In this document: piece after piece, positions 10,360 through 21,792 of the stretch
How the letters are laid out: each line of letters opens with the position of its first letter
Position numbering within the stretch: the first letter of the stretch is position 1
Source: Carya illinoinensis
Taxonomy: Eukaryota > Streptophyta > Magnoliopsida > Fagales > Juglandaceae
DNA: 64,000 nucleotides
Direction: 5' to 3'
Assembly (NCBI RefSeq): GCF_018687715.1
Contig: NC_056767.1
Span: 8,452,001 to 8,516,000 of the forward strand
Notes under the pieces: generated by a model
The model's database searches: none
What the model was told of the DNA's origin: nothing
The model's input: only the letters and a program-made list of their open reading frames with translations
Made by a program: the position numbers and the translations under genes

Positions 10360-12690
10360 AGTGTGCTTGAAGATCATCCTAGGACTCTACATGAGTACCT
10401 TTACCCTACATGCATCGCAACACCATCATGCATTATATTTCCACCAAATATTCCTCCAATGGATTTCAAACCAGGTATAATATAACTTCTCCCTACTTTT
10501 CATTGTTTAGAGAGTGAAAATTCATATGTGCATATTAGGGAGTTTGAAGAGGTTATTGCTACATTTCATGGTCAACCTGACACTAAAGACGTTGTTCGAC
10601 TTAAGTTCTTTCCTTTCTTACTAAAGGATAAAGCGAAGACTTGGATGTAATCATTGAGACCACGGTCGATTCGGTCATGGGCTGAGATGACTCAAATTTT
10701 TTTCAATAAATACTTTCCTCATTATAAGACTAATACTTTGAAAAGGCAAATCTCAACTTTTACACAAAAGGATAGCGAGACTTTGTATCAAGCATGGGAA
10801 CGTTTTAAAGACTTACTTAGCTTGTGTCTCCATCATAGTTATGAAAGATGGCGTCTAGTTAGCTATTTTTATGAAGGTCTCACTCCTAGAGAGCATCAAT
10901 TTGTTGAAATTATGTGTAATGGTGAGTTTTTCCATAAGGACTCGGATGAGGCAATAGAGTATTTGAAAGAACTTGTAGAAAAAGCTCACAGATGGACAAG
11001 ACCAAATGCTTTTGACAGTACTAATCGAGCATGCTCCAATCAAACTCATTCTAGTGGAGGCATCTATCATCTCAAAGAAGAAGATAACTTGAAGGCAAGG
11101 ATGGAGGGCCTAACTAGAAAGTTAAAGGAATTAAAGATGAAGGAAACTATGGCAACTCGTATTATTCCCCAAGTTGATGTCTCTAAACTTTGTTTTATCT
11201 GTCAGTGAGTAGATCATCTTGCACAAGATTGCCTAACACTTGCTGAGATTAGAGTAGTGTATGAGGAATATTGCAATTCTCTTGGCATGTATAAAAAACT
11301 AGTTTCACCCTACTCAGATACATACAATTATGGTTGGAGAAATCATACAAAATTTTGCTAGAAGTCTGAAAACCAGCCGCTTGCACAACCCACTAGATCA
11401 TATCTTGCACCATATCATGCATCTTTTTCTTCTAGGAACTCCTTAGAAGATACTTTACATGCTTTTATTGAGGCACAGGGTAAAACAAATCAAAAGTTTG
11501 AATATTTGATTATGCATGTTGTTGAAGAAAACAAAGAGTTAAAGAGCCATGTATTCAAGATGATGAGCTACTTGAGTTTGAATGAGCATGGCAAGTTCCC
11601 TTCACAACCTCAATCCACACCCCAAGGTCAACATATGGTGCAAGGAAATTTGAAAGAGGTCAATGCCATTGTGACAAGAAGTGGTAAGTCCTTACACATC
11701 CCAACAACTGATAAGGTAGAGGATGTTGAAGAGGAACAAAGCAATGATAGTGCTGAGTTCCCCAAGGAAGCAGAGGTAATCAAGAGCCCAGTCAAGGTAC
11801 CATTTCCTCGAGCTTTAAAATCTGGTATGCAAACTTTAGATTCTAGTAATGAAATCTTGGAGAACCTCAGGCAGGTAAAGATTAACCTTCATATTTTGCA
11901 TGTCATTAAACAAGTTCCCACTTGTGCAAAAGTTCTTAAAGATTTATGTACAGTTAAGAGGAAGCAGCATGTTAAGAAGACAACATTTCTGACAGAGCAA
12001 GTTAGTGCTTTAATTGTGCAGTGAATTCCTCCTAAGTACAAGGATCCTAGTTGTCCAATGATTGCATGCAGTATTGGAAATCATGAGTTTGGGCAAGCAT
12101 TGCTAGATTTAGGAGCTAGTGTTAATTTGATGTCTTATTTCAATTATTTGCAGCTTGGTTTGGGTGAAATTAAGCCTACTTCTGTTGTGCTTCAGTTGGC
12201 TAATTGTTCAATTAAGAAATCGAGAGGGATAGTTGAGAGTGTTTTGATCCAAATTGACAAGTTTTATTATCGTGTTGATTTCTTAATTTTGTACACTCAG
12301 TCAGTTGTTGAGTTTAACTCTAAGGTTCCTCTCATATTAGGTATACCTTTCATTGCTATGGCTAATGCACTTATAAATTGCAGGAATGGGTTGATGAAAC
12401 TATCTTTTGGAAATATGACCATGGAGGTTAACATTTTCCATATTGAGAAATAGCCAATAGATGATGTGTGCCACCAAACGTACATGATTGATGCACTCAT
12501 AGACAAGGGAGTTCACACAACTCATGATTTTGATCCCCTTGAATATTTCCTTGTGAATTCTGAGTTTGATACTATTAGTGATTCATCTGATGTTGTTAAT
12601 ATTTGTACCTTTTTTTTTTATGAAACTCAGGAATATGGCATACAGGCTTGGCAATAGAAATTTGAGGAGTTGCCTAAAAAATGTGGAAAA
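10360..12690 (+). pseudogene. Athila-2 gag-protease remnant
   Basis: The whole stretch stays in one reading frame, broken by stops near 10480, 10648, 11206, 11359, 12022, 12451 and 12655. Gag runs from TLHEYLYPTCIATPSC near 10387 through WERFKDLL at about 10795-10820 and FYEGLTPREHQFVE at about 10867-10910. The CCHC knuckle CFICQ-VDHLAQDC (about 11191-11232) has a stop in it. A retroviral-type aspartic protease follows, with LLDLGASVNLM at about 12100-12135 and VPLILGIPFIA near 12327-12360. The DLGAS form of the active site is also seen in Athila-1, so it looks like a family trait. The frame ends at KFEELPKK near 12660-12683, where pol is lost. Absence of frameshifts suggests decay by point mutation. 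Confidence 0.88.
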
Positions 12691-12699
12691 TAGATTCTT

Positions 12700-12910
12700 G
12701 TAAGTATGACAACAGTAAGGAAAACTTCGGTTTAGGTGGACTGGCCCCTTTGTAGTGAAAAATATTTTTGAAAACGAGGCGGTAGAAATAGATGTTCTAA
12801 GGAGGGTCAGATCTTTAAAGTAAATGGTCAACTCCTTAAAGTATTAATTGATAGGCAAGTTTTGGAAGTGGAAGACATTCCACTTCTGGATCCGGTCTAT
12901 CAACCATGAC
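12700..12910 (+). pseudogene. Fused C-terminal integrase tail of Athila-2
   Basis: Directly after the protease region the sequence resumes with GGAAAACTTCG, then a peptide like WTGPFVVKNIF, FKVNGQLLKVLID and LLDPVYQP near 12890-12908. These match the last part of the Athila-1 pol protein ([35 protein letters not shown]). All of RT, RNase H and the integrase catalytic core are missing. The junction lies between about 12683 and 12718. This tail normally lies C-terminal to the integrase core and probably contacts DNA or chromatin. Confidence 0.8.
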
Positions 12911-14153
12911 AACACTACAAAGGTAAGTTTCTTTTTTTTTTTTTTTCCTCTTATTTTCTTTCTTTTTCTTTTTCTTTGTTGTTGTTTTATTTGTTTCCGT
13001 TTGTAGGTTAGTTTCATTTTGTCATTTCAGGTTACCATTTGTGATGGTTAGCAAACTACCCATGTCACTCATCAGGTGTATTCTATCCTTTTTAGTTACT
13101 CCCTATTAAATTTTGATTCTTAAATATTGAAGACAATGTTTCATTTAAGTTGGGGTGGTGGTGGTGCAAATTTAGTATTTAAAATGCTTGTTGGAACTCT
13201 GTGGCATATTTTTATTTGTCAATTTTTTGCATCACAAGTGCATCCTTTTCACATGTGTACTCATTCTCATTCATAGTCATCTTTGTGAATTCACCAAACC
13301 CACCATAATCATTTTTTACTAAAGTATTCACAGAATCCCTAATGCACTCATCCAAGCTTTGAGGTAAGATGGTAGTTTGATACATGTAGCTAGAGAACTC
13401 TTTTGTTTAAGTATTCATGTGAGTTTTGAGAGGATTGAGAGCCTACAAATGTAGTAAATTGTGATAAGCGTCTATTGATCTGTTGAATTGGGCACTTCTT
13501 TTGAGAATATCATTATATGGTTTGCAGTAAGATGGTGGATATACTTGGGATATGACAAAAGTCAAATTAGGATCAACGTTTGAGCCTTTTAACCTAACCC
13601 TTTCCATCATAAACCCCTAGTAGCCAACTTTGAGCCAATAAACACATGTAGCTTTTTCTTTTCATATGCCCATATCATCCATGCCTCTCCACATTAAAGT
13701 ATAACCTATAAACTAATTTTTCTACCATTTTTACTTCCAAGTGTATACTAGGTGTGAAATTTGTATTTTCTTTCTTTTGTTTTATCATTTTCAATTAAAA
13801 AAAAAAAGAAGAAAAAAAGAGAAGAGTACAAGTTACAAAGTGTTCAATTGAGTGAGCTTCAAACGTAAAAAAAAAATAAAAAAATATCAAGGTTAGATAG
13901 CACTGGCAAGAATACCAAAGTAGCATGTGTTTGTCCATCAATTTGTTGAAAAAAAAAGTGAGAGCAGAGGAAGAAAAAGGAAAAGCATTATTATTTGACG
14001 ATTTGAAAAGTTGGAAAGTACATCAAATGAAAAGTGTGGTCTACTGAGATATTTTAATAAAATTCCTTTTGTATGTACTTGGAAGTCTTTTGAATCATTT
14101 TCATCCTTTTTTTTTTCATATAGCCCCGAACTCAAACCATGTTACAACCTTAA
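12911..14153 (+). other. 3' non-coding region of Athila-2, left part
   Basis: No gene is visible. It begins with a splice-like GGTAAGTTTC and long T/C runs (about 12930-12980). It contains GAAGACAATGTTTCATTTAAGTTGGGG near 13131, which corresponds to sequence downstream of pol in Athila-1 (complement of about 24120-24145), and A-rich and T-rich simple tracts at 13796-13960 and 14105-14117. It ends where the CACTA terminus begins. No env-like ORF can be seen. Confidence 0.7.
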
Positions 14154-14730
14154 CACTACAAAAAAGGCTAAATTGGCAGTGTTTATAAGCGCAGCATGTG
14201 TTTATGCGCCGGTAGATATATAAATTTACCGGCGCTTAATTTTTCTGCCAATAAATTATTGAGATTCCTGGTGTTTAAATTTTTATGTTGGTAATAATAT
14301 ATGGCGTTGGCAGCGTATATAACAACGCCGCCAATATAGTAATGACACTGGGAAATTAGTAGTTTCCCAGAATTTATATTGTTACACCGATAACAATATA
14401 TATTTTTTTTGGCGTTTAAACAAACACCAATAATTTATTAATTATACGACGTTATATTAACCGTGTTTGTCGGCGTTTCTAATATACTGCCGGTAATAAC
14501 ATATAACATCAGTGGCGTTTCACAAAATGCCGACAATTGATAGAGTTTATGCCGATAAAGTATTGAGTTTTTCAACGTTTATATCGTTTAAACAAATGCT
14601 GGCCATTGATTAATTTATGCTGGCGTTTATATTGTTATGCCGGAAATAATTATATACAGTGACGGCGCTTATAAAATGTCAAAATTTGATCAATGAAAAG
14701 CCGGTAAAACTATTATAAATTTATTGTAGT
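14154..14730. repeat. Left terminus and subterminal repeats of the CACTA
   Basis: After the CACTACAAAAAA end come at least eight degenerate copies of a short motif built around GGCGTTTA/TAAACGCC, for example GGCAGTGTTTATAAGCGC, GGCGTTTAAACAAACACC, GGCGTTTCACAAAATGCC and CGGCGTTTCTAATATACTGCCGG. In En/Spm systems such subterminal repeats bind the TnpA-type protein and bring the ends together. The matching array is at 56100-56982. Confidence 0.8.
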
Positions 14731-15183
14731 AAAATAAATAAAATAAAATAAATTAACTTATTTAAATGATACAAACATACACCCAAAAATTGTGCCAGTG
14801 TCGTACAATATTCCTTTTGGAAAAAATAGAGTATATTATTTAAAATTTAATCTTTTAATATGGATCTCATATTTATTCTTTTTAAAAAAAATGTGTGTGG
14901 TGCTTGCGAACTTTATGACAAGATATGTTAAACATCATACTAAGATTCACAACTTCCAAAAAGAGTAGTAAAAATAATGCATAATCCAGCACTTCTCCTT
15001 TAATTTCATAATCTATCCTAATTCCAACTTAGCAAAACATAGCAAACGTGGATATATGGCATAACCATAAATATAGTTTCAATTAAGGAAAGTTGTAAAT
15101 ACCACCAAAACAAAGCAAATGTCGATATATTGCAAATACCATAAATATAGTCTCAATTATAGTCTCACTTATAATCCCGACCC
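14731..15183. other. CACTA non-coding region downstream of the second gene
   Basis: AT-rich sequence with no ORF or repeat I recognise. It separates the left subterminal repeats from the end of the transposase_24-like gene and probably holds its 3' UTR. Confidence 0.55.
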
Positions 15184-16344
15184 TCAATCATCATCCTCTT
15201 CATTCTCTTCCTCTTGATCTTCTTCCTCTTCAGCATTTTCCTCTTCTTCATCTTTCTCTTCCTCTTCATTCTCTTTTCGATTTTGTCTTGAAGCCTGAAT
15301 ATAAATTCAAATGAGGGTCCAAAAATTTCAATATAAGGTTGATTTATATCAACTAAACATATGTGGGGTGCTCACTTGTGCATGCACAAATGTGTTTACT
15401 AAGTTCCGTAATTCACCTAATCCGTTCCGCATTTTCTCAAACTCTTCCTCTGATATACCATCTCCTCAGTTTGAAGTCGGTAGTGAATGTTGGCAAGTTT
15501 GCCTTGTAGGGGTTGGCCCAAAACCCAAACTACACACATGTCCAAGCTGTTCTGAGCCCTTGACTTTTGAATAAACATCATCTGATGCCCAAGTAATGGT
15601 TCCTCTAGACCCCATGTCCATAGAATTTGTGTCCTGTGTTAAACGTTCCTCCATGTCAACCTGTAATAGATGATAAAAAATACACATTATTCTTCATTTA
15701 TAAATCCTTTAAAATTAAAAAAGTTATAAATTTGAAAATAAACATACCACTTTCTTCCTCGTGTCATCATCATAGTGTGTGCCATCCTTTTTCTTATGGG
15801 TCTTGACAAACAACTGGGCTCGACTTGGCGTTGCCCTTGTTGATTTTTTCTACGTCCAATATTTTAGATTAAACACATATATCGAAAACAAAGAACTAAA
15901 AAATATTCAACAATAAATAAATATTAATTAAATAAATACCACATCATGGGCATATCTTGCTAAACTTTTTGGTCCTCCGCTATGAACAATCACCTGCTTC
16001 TTACGACACTCATTGTTTTTATTACATTTGGACTACAACATGTAAAATATTATGAGAATTATAATTAAAATAACTAGTTGGTTGACTTTATAAATCTATA
16101 ATAGAAATACACGCCTTGTTACCATATATTCTGGATCAAACCAAAGATTGGCCAACTCTGCTAGTTGCTCTAAATCCACCATATTGAGACTTACCCTTAC
16201 CACAACTTGTGCTGCAGAGGTGTCTTTTCCATTAAGTAGCTTTTTCTTCAATTCATGCTTATAGTCTTTCCATTTCTTCCCCAAGTCCTTTAGTATCTAT
16301 TTTTTGAATACATCCAATTTGTCATCAGGAACTTAAAACTTGCC
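15184..16344 (-). pseudogene. CACTA second gene, C-terminal exons (transposase_24-like)
   Basis: Read on the minus strand from 16344: GKF-stop-VPDDKLDVF, GKKWKDYKHELKKKLL, then LANLWFDPEYMV. After likely introns come CNKNNECRKKQVIVHSGG, AQLFVKTHKKKDGTHYDD and a domain with GSEQLGHVCSLGFGPTPTRQ (about 15500-15570). This order is that of plant Ptta/En/Spm transposase_24 proteins. It ends with a very acidic tail rich in E and D (15300-15187) and a TGA at 15184-15186. Stops at the start (TAA and TAG in the first exon) show decay. The protein is taken to act with TNP2 in binding the element's ends. The upstream exons lie beyond A2 and Copia-2. Confidence 0.78.
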
Positions 16345-18539
16345 CTACAATTAAAATAAATTTTGTGACGCCCCCGATTCTCACGTACAGACACGTGGAA
16401 ATCGAAGCGTCGGGATGATGACAACACGGGTCACCATCCTATCGCCAAGTGCCAAGTGTGTGTACATGCAATAAGTGTACAACAAAAACATGCAGCGGAT
16501 AATAAAAGTCTTATAACTAAGTACCAGAATTTTTTGTTTAATACAAACCCATTTAAAGTACACATAATAAAATATCACAAGCCTCAAATATTGTTTCGAA
16601 CCACATTACAAGCCATAAAAGCTGATAGAGATAATCTTTAAACATCAAAGACTTCAAGTCAAAACTCCGGCGGAGCCGCCTCCTCGGGCTCAGCCTCCTC
16701 CTCTTCCTTCACATCTGCATCAAAGTCTAAGGTACCAAAATGGTGCCGCAGGTAAGTAAAGATCCAAATGCCATAAGATAAAAACATATTAAACTCAACA
16801 ATATGTATGAAAGAATGCCAAATGCACATATTCTATAACTCCACATTTTTCCCACGCACGCCAAAAATCCCATTTGGCCCCGAAAACATATTACCTTCTA
16901 ACTCACGCCAAAAGTTTCATTTGGCCCAAATCCAACTCAATTCAATATCCAATTAATCCGAATGCACCATGACCTCCCCTAGGGGTCATCCGCACACCCT
17001 GGCTCCTATCGTCACACCACGGGTAACGACCATGCATGCGACTTCGTAACGAGCAATGCCCAGTTCCGCGCCCCACGCGTACGTAGCCAAGCATCCTCTA
17101 GCCCTCGCCAGCTAAGGGCCACGGAGTCGGTACGAGAGCATTACCATATTGCCTGCTCCCGTTGTCGCCCAGCAACAACCCAGGGGACGTCACTCAGTAT
17201 ATTACACTCTCGAGTGATCAGAGGAGCTCCACCGAGATAATACCCCATCTCGGCTTGGGTAGTGATACACACGCACCCAAAAAATCCATTTACACAAATA
17301 AAACCAATTTTTCTCAATTTAATACATGCACATGAATGCACCATGCAATGAACACCTCAAGACCCAATCCATCCAACAAATAACAAAAACAACAATAACA
17401 AACAACTCCGTCCTCAATCCATCCGACCCCTGACTCCTCGGACTCAGTTCAGAATTAACCAACCAGTCAATGAATTTATTGAAAAAGCAATAATATATTT
17501 AAATCTAAAGTAGAGTTTGGAAAATACTTACAGCACTATATGATAATTTTTGAAGGATCAAGGAGCTGCAAACGGAGGAGAAAAAGCAATGTAACAGTGT
17601 AAAATACACTGTGGTTGTGGGTTGTAAAATACCCACTTTCAAACGGGGACAAACTAGGACTTGGGATTGATAAGTGATTGAGCTGAAATATTGCATGTTT
17701 TAGCTATTTAAAACCAATATATTTTAAATTCTTCATAACACTATTATTGGTTTTAGATGAAAAAATAGTTAATAAGCATAAATATGAGTTGTGATTTTTA
17801 ATTGATTAATATTATGTTTATGCTTAATTTTATAATTATGATTTAATTGGACAATATTTCCTCACATATATAGTCTATTTTTGATAATATATTTTTCTTT
17901 TAATTTATTTTTGAGTGTTATTTTTCTTCTTCTTATTTTCAGCTTAAATAAAATTCAAATGGAATCTGGTTGGAACTTTCGACTAAAAGTGCATATTGAT
18001 TGATGAAGAGAAGGAAGGACGTAATTGGGCAGCTGCTTGTTTGGCTTAACTTTCATCAGTTGGTGCAGCTAAATTAAGGAACATGTGATGGATTGGAAGA
18101 GAAGCCGTTCGAAGTATGAAGACATGCTTGAGTTTTCAACCAAGTGTGAATTGAAGATAGAATTCGGCTATTTAACTTGACTTGGAGGAAGGGCAGCACC
18201 AACTTGAGGCAGCCATCTAAAGATATATATATATATATGTGTGTGTGTGTGGCTGGACGGCAGAAATTGAAAAGGATGAAGATAAGAGAAGTGCCGTGCT
18301 TGAAGTAGAGTGCCATATTCAATAAGAGAAGTCAGCTGTGAATTGTGGTTGGGGGAAGTTTGGTGCCAACTTAATATATAAATATATTGTTGGATGAAAA
18401 GAGAAAAGAGAGGGAGAGGGAAGACGTGGAGAGAGAGAGCAGAAAAGAAAGTTAAGTGGGGGATGTAGGAGAGTTAGGTGTGTTGTGTTGCGACTAAACT
18501 TTGACTCAAATTAATGAATCAAAAATCTAGTGCAGTTTT

Positions 18540-20602
18540 TGTGACGCCCCCAAATCCCCACGCCCAAACACGGGGAAATCGAGACGTCCGGATGGTGACA
18601 ACCCGGACCACCATCCTAACGACGTGTGCCAAGTGTGTGCAAGAGCGACAAAGTGCACAAGACAAATGCAGCGGAAAGCAAGTCAATAATTAAGTACCAG
18701 AATTTTTTTTTTCTTAATGTAATACAAACTGTTTAAAACATACTTAAATAAAATATTACAAAAACACCAATACAGATAAAGTACAGCATCAGCAACCCGG
18801 CGGAGCCGCATCCTCGGGCTCAGCCTCCTCCTCCTCTTCCTCGAACTCTGCACCAAAAGCTACGGAACCAAGAAAGGTTCCGCAGGTAAGTATGACCCAA
18901 ACACTACCAGATGAAAATACATATAACCCAAACAACAAGAAAGCAAGATCAAACAAACACACACCCCGCAACACATATATTTTACCACGCACGCCAAAAC
19001 CCATAAGGCCCACCAACCTCCATAAAGCCAAACCTCGCCATTATCCCCGATAATGGCCCAAACCACCATTTTCCCAGAAAATGGATCATAACCGAAAAAC
19101 CATACCACAACCCGCTCCGTATGCACCATGATCTCCCCTAGGGATCATCCGCACACCCTGGCTCAGTGCCACACCGTAGAGAACGGCTACGCGTGCGACA
19201 CCTAAACGAGCGATGCCCAGACTCGTGCCATGCACGTACCGGGCCGGGCCATCCTCTAGTACCGAGCATCGTCAGCGCCCAGACGACTACTCAGGGGATG
19301 TCACTCAGTATTGACCGCTCCCGAGTGACCAGAGGAGCTCCACCGTGATAATAACCCATCACGGCTTGGGCTCGTGAGACACACGCACCCAAACGCCAAA
19401 ACGCCGATAAACATGATGCACATGCACGCGATATGCAACGCACACAAATAAAATGCAACGCACACCACACGGCCCAATCGAAACAACCAATAACAACCAA
19501 CCAAACAAACACTCCGTCCTCAATCCATCCGACCCCCGAAACTCCTCGGACTCAGTCCGGAATCAACAACCAACAACAAACAATTAAATAAATAATTAAA
19601 TAAATAAATCAATTGAATGAGCAATATATATTAAAATCTGAAAATAGGGTTTGGAAAATACTTACAGCGCTATACGGTATTTTTAGAAAGCTCACGGCGT
19701 TGCAAACGGCGGAAAAACAGCAACGTCACAGTGAAAATTCACTGTGGCCGTGGGTCCGAAAAACCCACTTTTGAACGGGGACAAACTAGGACACGAGATT
19801 GATAGGGTATGGTCTAGAGGTGGTTGTGAAGCTATAGGAAGTGACGGACGGCCGTGGGTGGCGGCGGAATGGCCGGAAATGGTCGAAAATGGCAAATTGG
19901 AAAACAAGCTCGTGGGAGCTGCTCCGGTGGTCGATGGAGGCCGGAAATGGGTGGGTTAGGACGGCAAGAGGTCGGTGATGAAGTGGTGAAGAAATGGTGG
20001 CCGGAGGTGGAGCGACGGCGGCGGATCGGAGTGAAATCCGTGCGCCCTTTGGAAGCTTTTTCCGGCCAAATGGCCGGCCGGTTGGGGGTGGTTTTCGGTG
20101 GGGAGGTGCACCGGAGGGAGGGGGAGAAAATGGGACCGGTGGGAGGTCGGGAGGTGGCCGGACGGCGCTAGGCCGGAGGAGAGAGAGAGACGACGCGGGA
20201 GAGGGAGGGAAGAGAGAGAGAGCACGGGGGGGGAGGGGGAGCCGGTCGGGGAGAGAGAAAGGGAGGGAAAAAAAAGAAAAGAAAAGAAAAAAAAGAAAGA
20301 AGAAGAAAAAAGAAAGAAGAAAAAAAGAAAAAAAAAAGGAAAAAGAAAAAGAAAAAAGAGAGGAAAAAGGAAAAAGATGTAGGGAAAAGATGAGGTCCAA
20401 ACCTCATTCCGGAAAGCAAAACTAACCCGCCAAAAAGATTAAAAAACCGCAAAACAACTAAATAAAACACAACATCAAATAAAATAAATTAAATTAAAAA
20501 CCAACTTTAAAAACGCAAATAAATTAAAATAAATAGCTAATATATTAATTAAAATAAAAACAATTATTTCAGCGAAAATACACTCAAAAACGGGTCATCA
20601 CA
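18540..20602 (+). mobile_element. Family A solo LTR, copy A3 (2063 bp)
   Basis: It starts TGTGACGCCCCCAAATCCCC and ends CGGGTCATCACA, flanked by GTTTT at 18535-18539 and 20603-20607. The host LTR continues directly after it, and the partner LTR has an empty site (TAGTACAGTTTTACCTGC near 30124), so the boundaries are exact. It is the best kept copy, GC-richer and with many CpGs. Landmarks are a GCGGAGCCGCATCCTCGGG block near 18801, CATGATCTCCCCTAGGGATC near 19127, TGGCCGTGGGTCCG near 19743 and a 130-bp unbroken purine tract at 20248-20377. Long ORFs antisense to the purine tract are low-complexity and not credible genes. Confidence 0.95.
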
Positions 20603-21546
20603 GTTTTACCTGCAAGTATACAGGTGTTGTAGTATCTTACAGGATCGAATCCACAGGGATTGACTTTTGTGATAAATAAAATAAATTCAGACAATGAAAT
20701 AAAATTATGAAAAGAAACATGCAATCAAATGAAGATTGATAAAATGAATCAAACTAGAATAATAAAATGAATGGAAAAAGACTAAGGTTTCGAGGATCCA
20801 TCTAATAATTTATAAAACATTTATAAATCTATTTGAATACCACAGGGATTCCTCAAGCATTCACTGTATTCGAAAATCACAATGAATCAAGACGAGTTTA
20901 TAGATAATCAAATTATCCAAATAAAATCTTTCAATCAATCAAGCTCGCAAAATAGATTTTACGTGGATTCGGAAACAATATGTAAATCATTAAACTTCAC
21001 CTCTAACCTTAGTATGAAAATTTAGCCAAACATATTCATTGCAAATACTATAGTAATCACATAAGTATTCTCCATTAAATAACTAACACAAGAAATACTA
21101 AGCAATAACTTAAAAACAACAAAATCTGAAATCCAATTGATACAGAGGAATAAATTTCACAATAGAACAGAAATTGAAATTAAAAGGTATTCATCAAGAA
21201 GAAGCTGCAGCCCCACCATATGCCAAACGAAAAACATGAAGAAGCAAAAAATAAAACTCCAACCACTTCAACTCCATGTTAAACTCAAGCATCAATCTCA
21301 TCATGTTCCTTTCTCCACCAAAATAAATCCTATCCAATTAGATTACTCCAGCCGGCCTACACATCTCCAAGAAAGAAATATTTCCAGCCGTCTCCCCTCA
21401 ACTCTCTCAATCCGTATCTCTTCTCCCTCTCTGCTCATGACCCACACGTCTCTCCCTCTCTCAACTCCCCACCTATCCCTTTCACCCTTTCCTCTCTCTT
21501 CTAACCGATTGCCTCCTTCTCTCAATCCGTATCTCTTCTTCTAGGA

Positions 21547-21792
21547 TAATAAGGATATATCTCATGACTGCGTGCAACGCACCTCTCGGCCTTAACCATT
21601 GCTGTGACAACGGCTACAATTGATTTTCTAGCATCCCTGTAATCATGCTCTACTTATGTATATTCAGTGCATGATCTTAGGCTAGACAAGTTTCCATATT
21701 TATCCTGACAGCTACAATGTAAATAGCTTATATATATGTAATGTTATGACATCCAATACAGCAGAGTTTCCTTCATAAGATATATTGTTTTA
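21547..21792 (+). mobile_element. Solo LTR (246 bp) of the Copia-3 family with TA...TA ends
   Basis: It starts TAATAAGGATATATCTCATG and ends AGATATATTGTTTTA, flanked by TAGGA at 21542-21546 and 21793-21797. The empty site is visible in the other Athila-1 LTR (TTCTTCTAGGATAATTAACT near 31185). Its complement matches the 3' LTR of Copia-3 (61261-61506) over the same 246 bp with only a few substitutions that I can see (for example ATGACTGCG against ATGACAGCG). Both ends are TA rather than TG/CA. Confidence 0.9.

Noticed and set aside
19786..20400. ORFs of up to 204 codons on both strands in A3
   Set aside because: They read the purine tract or its complement and give Phe/Ser/Pro or Lys/Glu/Arg low-complexity products. 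The other family A copies do not keep them open.
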